From positions 53,037,675-53,101,674 of the forward strand of contig CM077162.1 of assembly GCA_039583875.1 (NCBI GenBank): 64,000 nucleotides of DNA, written 5' to 3'. The DNA is from Platanthera guangdongensis (lineage: Eukaryota > Streptophyta > Magnoliopsida > Asparagales > Orchidaceae). Shown piece by piece: positions 53,181 through 61,754 of the stretch. The notes under the pieces are model-generated. The model saw only the letters and a program-made list of their open reading frames with translations, searched no databases and had not been told where the DNA came from. Both the position numbers and the translations under genes were made by a program. How positions within the stretch are numbered: position 1 is the first letter of the stretch; every line of letters starts with the position of its first letter.

Positions 53181-54560
53181 TGTTAACCCAGAAATCGGCG
53201 ATCCTTCCCAAGGTAGCCAGCTGGCTAGTCACGCTCCTTAGACTCTCCCTTTTGATCGCGACAAGTCGCAGTGTAGGCGGACAGTTTTCCCTGCCCGTCT
53301 AGGTCTCCTAGCAACAGCATGCCCTGCGGGACGGCGGGCTATTCCCATAGCTCACCCTCGCAGGCCATGCGGTTAGGCCCGCTAATCGTGCAGTGCTTTT
53401 CCTTGTAGGAGGCAGCCAACCATCTGGATCTCGCCCGCAGGAGGGCGCCCGCTTCGCATCCAGCAAAGCGGACTCCCCCCGGAGTCCGCCCAGGCCGCTC
53501 GCAGGGGGCGGCCTCCGCTCTAGCCGGTCGGACTCCTCCCGGAGTCCGCCCAGGCCGCCCGCTAGGGGGCGGACCCGGCTCTAGCCGGGCGGACTCCTCC
53601 CGGAGTCCGCCCAGGCCGGCCGCGAGGGGGCGGCCCCGGCCGTGCCGGGCAAACTCCACCCGGAGTCCGCCCAGGCCGCCCGCTAGGGGGCGGTCCCGAC
53701 TCCTGTCGGGCGGACTCCCCCGGAGTTCGCCTAGGCCACCCGCTAGGGGGCGGCCCCGGCCCTGCCGGGCGGACTCCACCCGGAGTCCGCCCCAGGCCGC
53801 CCGCTAGGGGGCGGCCTCCTCTCCTACCGGGTGGACTCCCCCCGGAGTCCGCCTAGGCCTCCCGCAAGGGGGCGGCCTCCGTTCTCTCCCGGCTTTCGAC
53901 AGCTTGCTTCTCCCATCAGCTTGGCAGACTCCATTTTCCAGTCCGCGGAGTCCGCGCAGGTCGTCATGCTAACATCACCGGGCCCCGCTTCTAGAAGATC
54001 TTCCCCGGGCCTATAAATAGCCCCGGGTGCCTCTCATTCTGCACGCCCAAGACGCCCGGAGGAGGAAACAAGGCTTGCCAGCAGACCCTGCGGACTCCGT
54101 TTTCCTGTCCGCGCAGTCCTCCACAGCTTACCTGCAGTTGATCCAGCAAGCACCGCAGACTCAGTTTTCTAGTCCACCACAGCTCAGGCAGCCTCTTTTA
54201 CTTAGTCTCTGACAGCTTCTTTTCTTTAGTCTCGCAACTCCTTCTCCATTAGCCGCCAGCTTCTCTTTGTACCCCTTTAATGCTTTGTTGTGAAGGTGTA
54301 CTAGTAAGCTTGTAACCTCTCGCTATTAATTAAAGGAAAGCCCGTTGCAAGAGTGACATTTCAGCCGCGGCGGGCGAAGTCTGTTGTTGCCACTGCTAGC
54401 GGCTCCCTCTCCTTACTCTCTACTCAGCAAGTCTTGCTCTCTGCTCAGCAAGTCTCGCTCTCTACTCAGCAAGCCTTGTCCTCTGCTCAGCTCAGCTCTT
54501 CTCAGCAACCAACCTGCAAGCACAACCGTCATATTAGCCGTTTGCTCGACAGCTCCTGGT
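53181..54560 (+). repeat. Second LTR of the Tat-like element, 3' end deleted
   Basis: It begins TGTTAACCCAG and matches the first LTR from 47821 to about 49171 (CGACAGCTCCTG). Beyond that the first LTR continues another ~225 bp, whereas here the sequence jumps to gag. The TATA box CTATAAATAG is at 54011-54020. The hairpin array is at about 53460-53880. Confidence 0.8.
54011..54020 (+). promoter_or_regulatory. TATA box of the second Tat-like LTR
   Basis: CTATAAATAG, about 130 bp after the end of the hairpin array. Confidence 0.6.
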
Positions 54561-54566
54561 GTACTA

Positions 54567-55260
54567 GCGATTGCCAATTTACACTAGAGAGACTGATCCA
54601 ATGAAGCACCTTCATGCTTTTGAATCAGTCGTAGCTCTCAAGACCCTTTTAGATGCTACCAAATGCAAACTCTTTGTAACAACCTTTGATGGACAAGTGA
54701 GTGATTGGTTCTATGTACTGCGTCCTCAGTCCATAACTTTCTTTACTGATTTGTGAAAGGATTTTCTGCTCAAGTTTTCTACTTCAACAAAGAGAAAGGG
54801 CGGTCTAGAAGCCCTCTTTGAGATTAGGCAACGAGAGAACCAGACCTGGTCTCATTTTGTGGATCATTTCAAGAAAGAGATTTTGGACATTGAGATCGTC
54901 AATCAAGAAATGTATCGGGTGGCTCTAATACATGGTCTGCCCGAAGGACCACTTAAATTTGAGGCTAATGTCTGAGCACCAAGAACATATCAAGAGTTGA
55001 TTGACTTAGCCAACTCATAATTCGAGATGAGAAGATCAATCCCAGCTTCATCTCCAGGCTTGTAACAGAGAAAGACCCTCCATCTTCACATGGGCAACCT
55101 CCAAAGTCTCCCCCAAAGGGTTTTCAACCACGAGTAAGGAGAGGAAGGAATTTTCGACGTCATCAATGCCTCTTCCCAAGTCAAGATCACTTCCAAAATC
55201 AAAAATTACCATTGCAGAGAGACGCGATTGCCAATTTATACTTTCTTGATTTTCCTCATT
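54567..55260 (+). pseudogene. Second gag fragment of the Tat-like element
   Basis: It corresponds to residues around LPIYTGE through the region after SKLISE of the first gag (KHLHAFESVVALKTLLDATK, FVTTFDGQVSDWFYV, FLLKFSTSTKRKGGLEALFE, MYRVALIHGLPEGPLKFEAN), with at least three stops. It is clearly diverged from the first gag. It is bounded by an 18-bp direct repeat (54567-54584 and 55224-55241). Sequence beyond 55243 is not retroelement-like. Confidence 0.8.
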
Positions 55261-56058
55261 GGAGCTATTTGAATTATCAGAGAACATTGTGTAACTGCGC
55301 AAACAGATAAATAAAATAATAACGGATTTAATTATATAACTTAGAGCATCAGAAAAAAATAATTAGACAAATAACAAAGAAAATTCGACAACCATGGTTA
55401 AATGCTTTAGTTTACACTTCTAGCAAAGAAAATCTATACATAGAACAATGTGGAAATGATAAACAAAAATTAGTGAAGATTGAAAATTCATCTTTGTTTG
55501 TATTGCTAATGAATAGTAGCTATATATCAGTACATCACTGAAAAAAGCATACATCCATAAATGAAACAATTATCGGGACATAACAATGACTAAGGGAGTT
55601 CAAAAAAGACTGATTAGAAATACATTTGTTGCATCACAACATGTCACAGGCAGAGTTAGAATATTGATAAACTGCTACAGTGCAGTTCATCAAAACTGCA
55701 ATGTTGTAGTTTTGATAAACTGCAAGCTATCAGACTTTCAAAACTATGACCAACAATCACGTAGAACATAATGTGCAAGCAGAGAGTCAATCAACAAACT
55801 GTAAAAGGAAACTATTTTGGCAGGAGAACTACCAATAAAAATCAGATTAAAATGAAACAAAGAGGTTTGAATACCACAGTACTTCCACTGATTTGACCAT
55901 ATTTTTTTTGAAATTGTATCGATATTTTTTAATGATTAGCCATGTAAGAACTCAAAATGTTGCACTTCAAACAGCATCTCCAGATGGCTCTATTATTGTT
56001 TGTTGTGATTGCATGTGTTATTATCAGTTTAAATAATAGATAATGGATAGAAGCTAAC
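55261..56058. other. AT-rich DNA without recognisable gene
   Basis: No supportable coding frame. It precedes (on the plus strand) the HCF136-like exon; I could not find neighbouring exons of that gene here. Confidence 0.5.
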
Positions 56059-56191
56059 CTGTCCAGGCTCCCAAGTTAAATAGAAGTTTCCACGGCTTGG
56101 GACAACTACATATCTGCCATCAGGGGGGCGGTTCATAGTGTTAAATGTACCAGTATAATAGCTAGCACCACTAATCCCATTGGAAACTGTT
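56059..56191 (-). pseudogene. HCF136: Isolated exon resembling HCF136 (photosystem II assembly factor)
   Basis: A 133-nt minus-strand exon bounded by CAACAG acceptor and GGACAG/GTTAGC donor sites. It encodes SGASYYTGTFNTMNRPPDGR followed by YVVVPSRGNFYLTWEPGQ. This closely resembles a conserved stretch of plant and cyanobacterial HCF136/Ycf48, a thylakoid-lumen beta-propeller protein needed for photosystem II assembly. Identification is from memory of the family, not from a search. No flanking exon was recognised within several hundred bases on either side, and some conserved positions look changed (VVVPS). It is therefore more likely a captured or relict gene fragment than part of a working gene, though very large introns cannot be excluded. 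Confidence 0.65.
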
Positions 56192-56640
56192 CTGTTGATA
56201 TATAATGACATTTTAATTTCACAAGGCTCATGAATATTCTCTTACAGAGCATAAAATAAGCTCAGAATTTTACAAAAAACTTATTTGATAGAAAACAACA
56301 TATCATATTTGCTCATATAGACCATTCTTCATGCTCTAAAACAATCGAGCCACCACCAAACAAACAAAAAAGTGTAGAAAACAACACCAAAAGAGATAGG
56401 GGGGAGAAAGTGATGGGGATCAGCCAAAGAATTGACTGTGGAGATCGGGTGCTCTAGCCCTCTTTTATTATAAATAAAGAAAAGTAATAATTATGACAGC
56501 CACACATATAAAATATAAGTCTCAAGTTGTTCTGCATAATGATAAAAAAATAGATCCACAAACAAAGATATAACCACATTTATGCCCCGCAGATAACTAT
56601 AACCATCTGACCCCTACTATGTTTTTTGTGTATGTCGCGC
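56192..56640. other. AT-rich DNA without recognisable gene
   Basis: Nothing supportable was found between the HCF136-like exon and the Myb/SANT-like pseudogene. Confidence 0.5.
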
Positions 56641-56646
56641 CTTCAG

Positions 56647-57612
56647 TCACTTAACTTTGAGCTCCACAGGAATACTCATGAAGGTATCCTTGTTGCTCTC
56701 ATCTCTAAGAAACAACGTGCAGTAGTCATAGAAGTCAAAGTTTCCCATAATCTCCGGATATTTTTCAAGATCTTTGATTGCTTCTGGAATGGTAAACAAT
56801 GTAGAGGAGATTTGTATCTTTGGAGGTTCCTGCATAACACGACCTATTATACGAGATGTCTCTGCTATGTCCTTCATAGTGGAACTCATTGCTCTCTTTC
56901 TTCCAGCAATCTTCTTCTTGTCCTTTTCTTTTGTCTTCTTTCTACCTTTCGATGAGCTAGAGAGTCGAATGGAGGTAGTATCAACTCTCATGCTTGTTGC
57001 ATTAGGAGATAAATCTTCAACAGTTCGACTATCACCATCATCGGACATGTCACTTTCATCAAGAGATTCATGTTCCAGATTTCGTGAACTCGGGGCCCAT
57101 GCAAGATCTCTCGTAGCAACTACTTGGCTAAACATCTTGTCTAGCTTTTCCTCAAACTATGGAGTTATACCTGAATAGCGAAACTTCTTTGCAGTAGGGA
57201 CCACCTAAGAGTATATATCAAATTATTCATAATATAATTAAGACGTAAAACAATATTTAGAAAAATGTCAAAAAAATTTAACTAACCTTCAATCTTTCAT
57301 CCCACCATTCTTCAGAACCGTCAATAGTTTTACATGAGGAATTCCAACCCAAACCAATCTCTCCCCATTTCAACTCTCGCCATAACTTCCATTCCATTTT
57401 TAACTAGTCCCATTTATTTTTCTTTTGTTTTTTATCATAGGATTTCCCAGTTCGTTCGTGAAATTTATTCATCAGATTATTCCACCCGTCTTTGCTATGA
57501 TGTGTAGTTGGTCTATTCCCCAACTCAATTTTTTGATACACAAATCACAAAATAACATAACATCGTTATGTTCCCATGTTGCAGAGATTCCATTTTCTTT
57601 GCGTTTATCCAT
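56647..57612 (-). pseudogene. Myb/SANT-like DNA-binding protein (Harbinger-associated / L10-interacting type), broken
   Basis: Two-exon minus-strand model. Exon 1 (57612 to about 57286) encodes the Myb/SANT-like domain: TWEHNDVMLFCDLCIKKL, then in a shifted frame KDGWNNLMNKFHERTGKSYD, KMEWKLWRELKWGEIGLGWN, DGSEEWWDERLK, ending at a GTTAGT donor. Exon 2 (about 57207-56647) starts after CTCTTAG with VVPTAKKFRYSGITP and continues LDKMFSQVVATRDLAWAPSS, an acidic part, a Lys-rich stretch (KGRKKTKEKDKKKIAGRKRA) and a conserved C-terminus. One frameshift and two in-frame stops break it. Such domains occur in the second protein of PIF/Harbinger elements and in host genes derived from it. Confidence 0.75.
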
Positions 57613-58907
57613 TCTACAAAACTAGATATATGCAGAAATAAATTCATCACTCATACACACGAACCCAAATAATTTTTATGACATAAACACATTACACAAG
57701 CACACATATAAGCAACGTAAAACTATTGCGTTTCTTATGTGTGCTTGTGAAATGAAAACAAGCACAAATTAATTTACAAAAGCACACAAATAATTTTTAT
57801 GACATGTCACTACATTTTTACCTATGGGCCAAATTAATTTATCTGCATATACTCTATCCACCAACTCTTGATGACACCATTTCTGCCACCTGCACTTTAT
57901 ATATGAAATAAGGTATGTGATGAAAACAATGTAGGAATGAGAAAATCTTTTGCTTTGGCATTTTCTCTGGATTTTTTTATTCTCTGTTACTCTGCTTATT
58001 TTTATCTCCAAAATCAACATTTGGTTAAAGAAGTCAACAGAGCTTCATCGTCTGAATTCAAAAGGCCTCATCCCCTATCTTTGATGAGAGAAATACAAAT
58101 ATTCGAGCATGCGGATGAATACACTCTTTGTTTATCACGGCCTTTGGGAGCTTACTGTCGATGATCCTCAAGTTCCAATGTTCTTTAAAGGGTTTGAGTC
58201 CAACAAGTACAACAAGGAATCTGAATTTGTATCACTAAGGATGACTGAAGAAGTGATAGTGAAAAAAAGGCTAGAGTGTTGCTCCTTATTCAGCAAGGAG
58301 TTTTTGAAGTTGTGTTCCCCAAAACTATTGCAGCCCAAAATGTTAAACATGGCCTACACATCCTCAAACTTGAATATCAAGGATTTATTAAGATAATAGC
58401 ATTAAAACTCCAAGTTTTATGAATAAAAATTTGTGATGTTTTTAATGAAAACATGGGAACATTGGATGAGTTTTTAGTAAGAACTATTGGAATTGTAAAC
58501 CAAAACTGATGAATAGCATTAAAACTCCAAGCTTTATGAAAATTCTGAGAGCCCATTAAAGTTGTAGATAGAAGCTTACGACGTGCAACGAGGATTCAAA
58601 ATGCAATAGAATCTCCTTCTAAAGGGTAATACCTAGATCTGGAATAGGAAGAGGCATTTCTGAAATGAGAAGCACAAAATGGAGAAAAAACCTAAATCTG
58701 AAATGGGGGAAACGAATCCACAACAAAAAAATCTGCAAAAGGAGAAACGAAATTAGAACTATAGAAAGAGGAAGAAGCATTTCTGGAATGGGAAAACTAA
58801 AAAAAACTAGATTTGATAAAAATCCAAAAACTGAAAAGAAACAGAGGAAATGACAGATTCATACCTTCGAATCGAAATCTGGAAGGAAATCGACAAACGG
58901 TAATATC
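57613..58907. other. AT-rich DNA with unassigned short ORFs
   Basis: Two overlapping plus-strand frames at 57937-58164 and 58109-58396 have protein-like composition (the second contains MFFKGFESNKYNKESEFVSL), but I recognise no family and no splice model. 58600-58850 is purine-rich with repeated CTGAAATGGGG or CTGGAATGGGA strings. Confidence 0.35.
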
Positions 58908-59093
58908 ACCGGCGGGGTGGCGAACTCTCAGCAGAGCGACGACCGGCGGGGTTGCGAACTCTGAGAGCGGTGGCCAGCGGGGTAGGAACTTAGGAGAGCG
59001 GCGGCCGACGGGGTTGCGAACTCAGGAGGGCAGCGACCAGCGAAGTTGCGAACTCAGGAGAGCGGTGGACGGTGGAGTTGCAAACTCGGGAAG
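58908..59093. repeat. Imperfect ~35-bp GC-rich tandem repeats
   Basis: Five to six copies of a unit containing GGCGGGGTTGCGAACTC and AGGAGAGCGGCG. The frames through it are repeat artefacts. Confidence 0.75.
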
Positions 59094-59110
59094 CACGCGA
59101 TGGGGAAATC

Positions 59111-59132
59111 GGGGGGGGGGGGGGGGGGGGGG
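59111..59132. repeat. Run of 22 G residues and flanking purine tract
   Basis: A pure G run, followed from 59157 to 59250 by a G/A-only-like tract. Length of such runs is often misassembled. Confidence 0.8.
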
Positions 59133-59257
59133 CGCCGGGTTCCACTCTAGTATGAGGGGAAAAAAGGGGGGAGGGGCGGGAAGAGAAAGAAAAAGAGGGG
59201 GAGGAGAAAAGGGGGGGGGAGGGATTAAGAAAGAAAGAAGAGGGAAATGAAAAAAAA

Positions 59258-59355
59258 GAGTGGTGTTAAGGACACACCTAGTTTGGCTATGGACAACCAA
59301 CGGTTATGTATAACCAAAGATGGCTATATACAACCAAATCATACTATGAATAACC
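59258..59355. repeat. Subterminal repeats of the second MULE
   Basis: Four copies of a unit such as GGCTATGGACAACCAA (variants GGTTATGTATAACCAA, GGCTATATACAACCAA, ACTATGAATAACCCAA) follow the terminal sequence. They correspond in place and form to the AAGTGCAAACC repeats of the first MULE. Confidence 0.75.
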
Positions 59356-59780
59356 CAAATTGTTATTTGCAATCAATTATTAATAAACAAGTCATTTAAA
59401 CATGTAATAAATTTTAAAAATAATAGTGGTAGAAAATAATTCATTAAACTGTCCGTTACAATATGAATACATTTAAAAAACATTAGTGATAGGAATTTAA
59501 TCATTCAATTCTTTCATTTCCACATTTCTTCAGCAACTCCCGCCTTAAAAAATGTAAATATTAGATTATATGCAATTTCAGTAAAAGAAGTAGAGAATAC
59601 ATTTTTTACCTATACGTAGACGACTTAAGAGTAGTTGTTGGTGTTCACAAAAATTCAAAATGTGTTCAATAATCTGCAGAAGAAACATTATAGAGATATT
59701 AATAATCATTGTATTCGTAAGTATTGCTTTTGTCTACCAATTAAAAAACAATGGTACCTCATTTTCAATGATCCATCAAA

Positions 59781-60653
59781 TTAACTATTTCTTCTGTTTT
59801 TTTCCATATTATCAGTATCTCTGATTCTTGAAATAAATGACAGGTCCCATTCTTCGGAAAGTGTAGCGTGATATCGCCTCCATGTACTGATTATTGCAGG
59901 TAAGGGACAATCCTCCCGCATCAGCAATTGAATAAAATGATTGCCGTTCACAAATCCAATAAAAATAGTTTTTTTACTTGCCGAAGGGGAAGAGTGCAAA
60001 GGTAAAAAAGTGAACGACTGAAATTTTGAGTAATGGACAACTGCAACATTATAGCAAGAAGCAATCACTAGCCCCATGTCCGGCATTGTCATCCACTTGT
60101 CCAAAGGAGCCGGTTCTATAGTGCATTCCAAAGATGAAAGTAGTTCCGCCTGTCTCATATTTCCAAATAGGTTGTTGTACAAAAATTCAAAACTTTTCAT
60201 TTCTTTTGCGAGATCTCTCCAGACTTGTAGCCAATTTTCACCCATTTCACGTGCCTTACTCACCACTCGATAACTGCAATGACCATCACCAATCACATTT
60301 ACAACATCGACTATATAATTAGATATATACAACGACATTTCCTTTCGAATGCATTCAACAAATGTGTTGATCCCCGTCTTTCTTCTTGGAATGAATTTCT
60401 TAGCTTTATGTTGAGTACGTTGTTCCGCTAACAAAACATGCTCAAATAAAGATAGTTCTCTTTTTCTAGACTTGTAATCATCTTTGAATTTTTTGTAACT
60501 TTCACGCGGTCTTCCTTTTAATTTTAGAGGCATTATTGGTTCTTTGGTTTGAGTGGTCGTTGGCTCCATTACTTCCCTCAACTTCAGTTTCATTTCTTGT
60601 CTTTGAGAATCAGAAATATTATTGTACTTTTCTAGTAGACCGTCTAATTCCAT
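59781..60653 (-). pseudogene. OTU-like domain part of the second MULE protein
   Basis: 290 residues. A Lys/Glu-rich linker (QEMKLKLREVMEPTTTQTKE, LKGRPRESYKKFKDD) is shared with the first MULE protein. The OTU-like domain follows: VVNVIGDGHCSYRVVSKARE (nucleophile Cys), PLDKWMTMPDMGLVIAS, and FVNGNHFIQLLMRE (His). The overall order equals residues of about 130-418 of the first copy. A stop separates it from the transposase part at about 60677. Confidence 0.8.
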
Positions 60654-60677
60654 TTGTATGATGTTAACGGGTTCATC

Positions 60678-61289
60678 TTACTCCTTTATTTTTGTAGACT
60701 CATATGTTCTTAAAGTAAACTGACGCCAATATTTATGAACCATCCACGTAGGATATGCCAACGATTGTTTCATATAAGTTACTAATTCGTGGGCACATGA
60801 CAATCCCATTGTGTACTGCATTTGATGTAAACATTTAGCAGCTTCTACACAACCCCGCTTAGCCAGTTCATCTTCTCCTTTGATTTTTTCTAATGCTATA
60901 ATTGAAACATAACCAAGTAACTTTGTATATAGTGATCCTCTATAACCAGTGTTGACTTGTATTGAACTTTGTCCAAAAGAATGCTTAATCTCGGTGTGTT
61001 GTAAATTAAGCATTTGATCAAATGTTTTCCATATTGAAGTCAAGTTACACACGGACACCTCTAAAAACTTTTTAAGATGACTGTGGTCGCTCTCCACTCG
61101 GTTAGTGGTAGTATTCCCAAAATGCATTAACTTATCTACCCATGCCGAAATAAAGTTTTCCTTTTATGTTTTTAACCAAGTACTCACCATATAATTCAAA
61201 ACATTTGGATATTTTTCAGAATTTTTGCTTATTAATAAGTTGAAACACATATTGTAATCATGGACTGTATCTGCCCTAATCAAAACTTG
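60678..61289 (-). pseudogene. MULE transposase C-terminal and SWIM-like region
   Basis: Contains HFGNTTTNRVESDHSHLKKF, the conserved block after the DDE core, then TSIWKTFDQMLNLQHTEIKH and CLHQMQYTMGLSCAHELVTY, a SWIM-type zinc motif end. One in-frame TAA lies upstream, in a segment reading WLKT-stop-KENFISAWVDK (near 61155). Confidence 0.8.
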
Positions 61290-61754
61290 TCATTCAGACA
61301 GAAATGCCTCACATTCTTTCCCACTTTCAAAGAGTTTTTTGCAATGAGCTAATATGTTACAGCTGATATGAACTTGACACAATATAACTTTTTCTTGAGG
61401 AAATACCGCCTGTATGACATTCATCATAGCAATCTCCCTGTCAACTATTAAAATACTGGGCAAAGAAATAGGGCCTAACACACTTTTAAAACAGTCCAAG
61501 GCCCACTTGTAACTACATTCTATTTCGTTAGACATGAACACAAATGCGGCGAAAAAAGTCAAGTTTGTAGAAGTCAAGCCAACTATAGAAAGTAAAAGCA
61601 ATCTATACCGATTAGTCTTATAGGTGCAATCCATGATGAAAACATCCAGAAACATCTTGCTGAGTTGAATGAAAGTTGGATGAGCAAAAAATAAACTGTC
61701 CAAAACATCATTTGTAGGATTGACATAATTGTAACTCGTATAAGCCGCATCTCT
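61290..61754 (-). pseudogene. MULE transposase DDE core
   Basis: Encodes LDSLFFAHPTFIQLSKMFLD, VFIMDCTYKTNRYRLLLLSI (first catalytic Asp), VGLTSTNLTFFAAFVFMSNE, SILIVDREIAMMNVIQAVFP (second Asp) and VILCQVHISCNILAHCKKL. This is the segment deleted in the first MULE copy. The coding sequence stops making sense at 61755, where TGTAAGACCC begins. Confidence 0.85.

Larger units (their letters stand above)
47821..55243 (+). mobile_element. Tat-like gag-only (TR-GAG-like) element in LTR-gag-LTR-gag' arrangement
   Basis: LTR (47821-49395), gag (49441 to about 51000), a long non-coding part including an array of exon-like units, PPT, and a second LTR (53181 to about 54560) that runs, after a deletion, into a second gag copy (54567 to about 55240). 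No protease, RT, RNase H or integrase was found between the LTRs. Gag and its zinc finger are of the Tat lineage. Such elements depend on enzymes from autonomous relatives. The gag at 7356-8183 belongs to the same broad lineage but is clearly different. Confidence 0.75.
59258..61754 (-). mobile_element. Second MULE-type element with OTU domain, left part, cut by an LTR-like insertion
   Basis: The left end at 59258 (GAGTGGTGTTAAGGACACAC) aligns with the first MULE end at 11861 at about 15 of 22 positions. It is followed by subterminal repeats and a minus-strand transposase with DDE core, SWIM-like region and OTU-like domain. The transposase N-terminus is lost at 61755, where unrelated sequence begins. 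The right end, if it exists, lies beyond the window. Confidence 0.75.

Noticed and set aside
58813..59250. 145-codon Gly/Arg-rich frame and its opposite-strand Pro-rich frame
   Set aside because: They run over ~35-bp tandem repeats and a 22-G run; no protein family fits.
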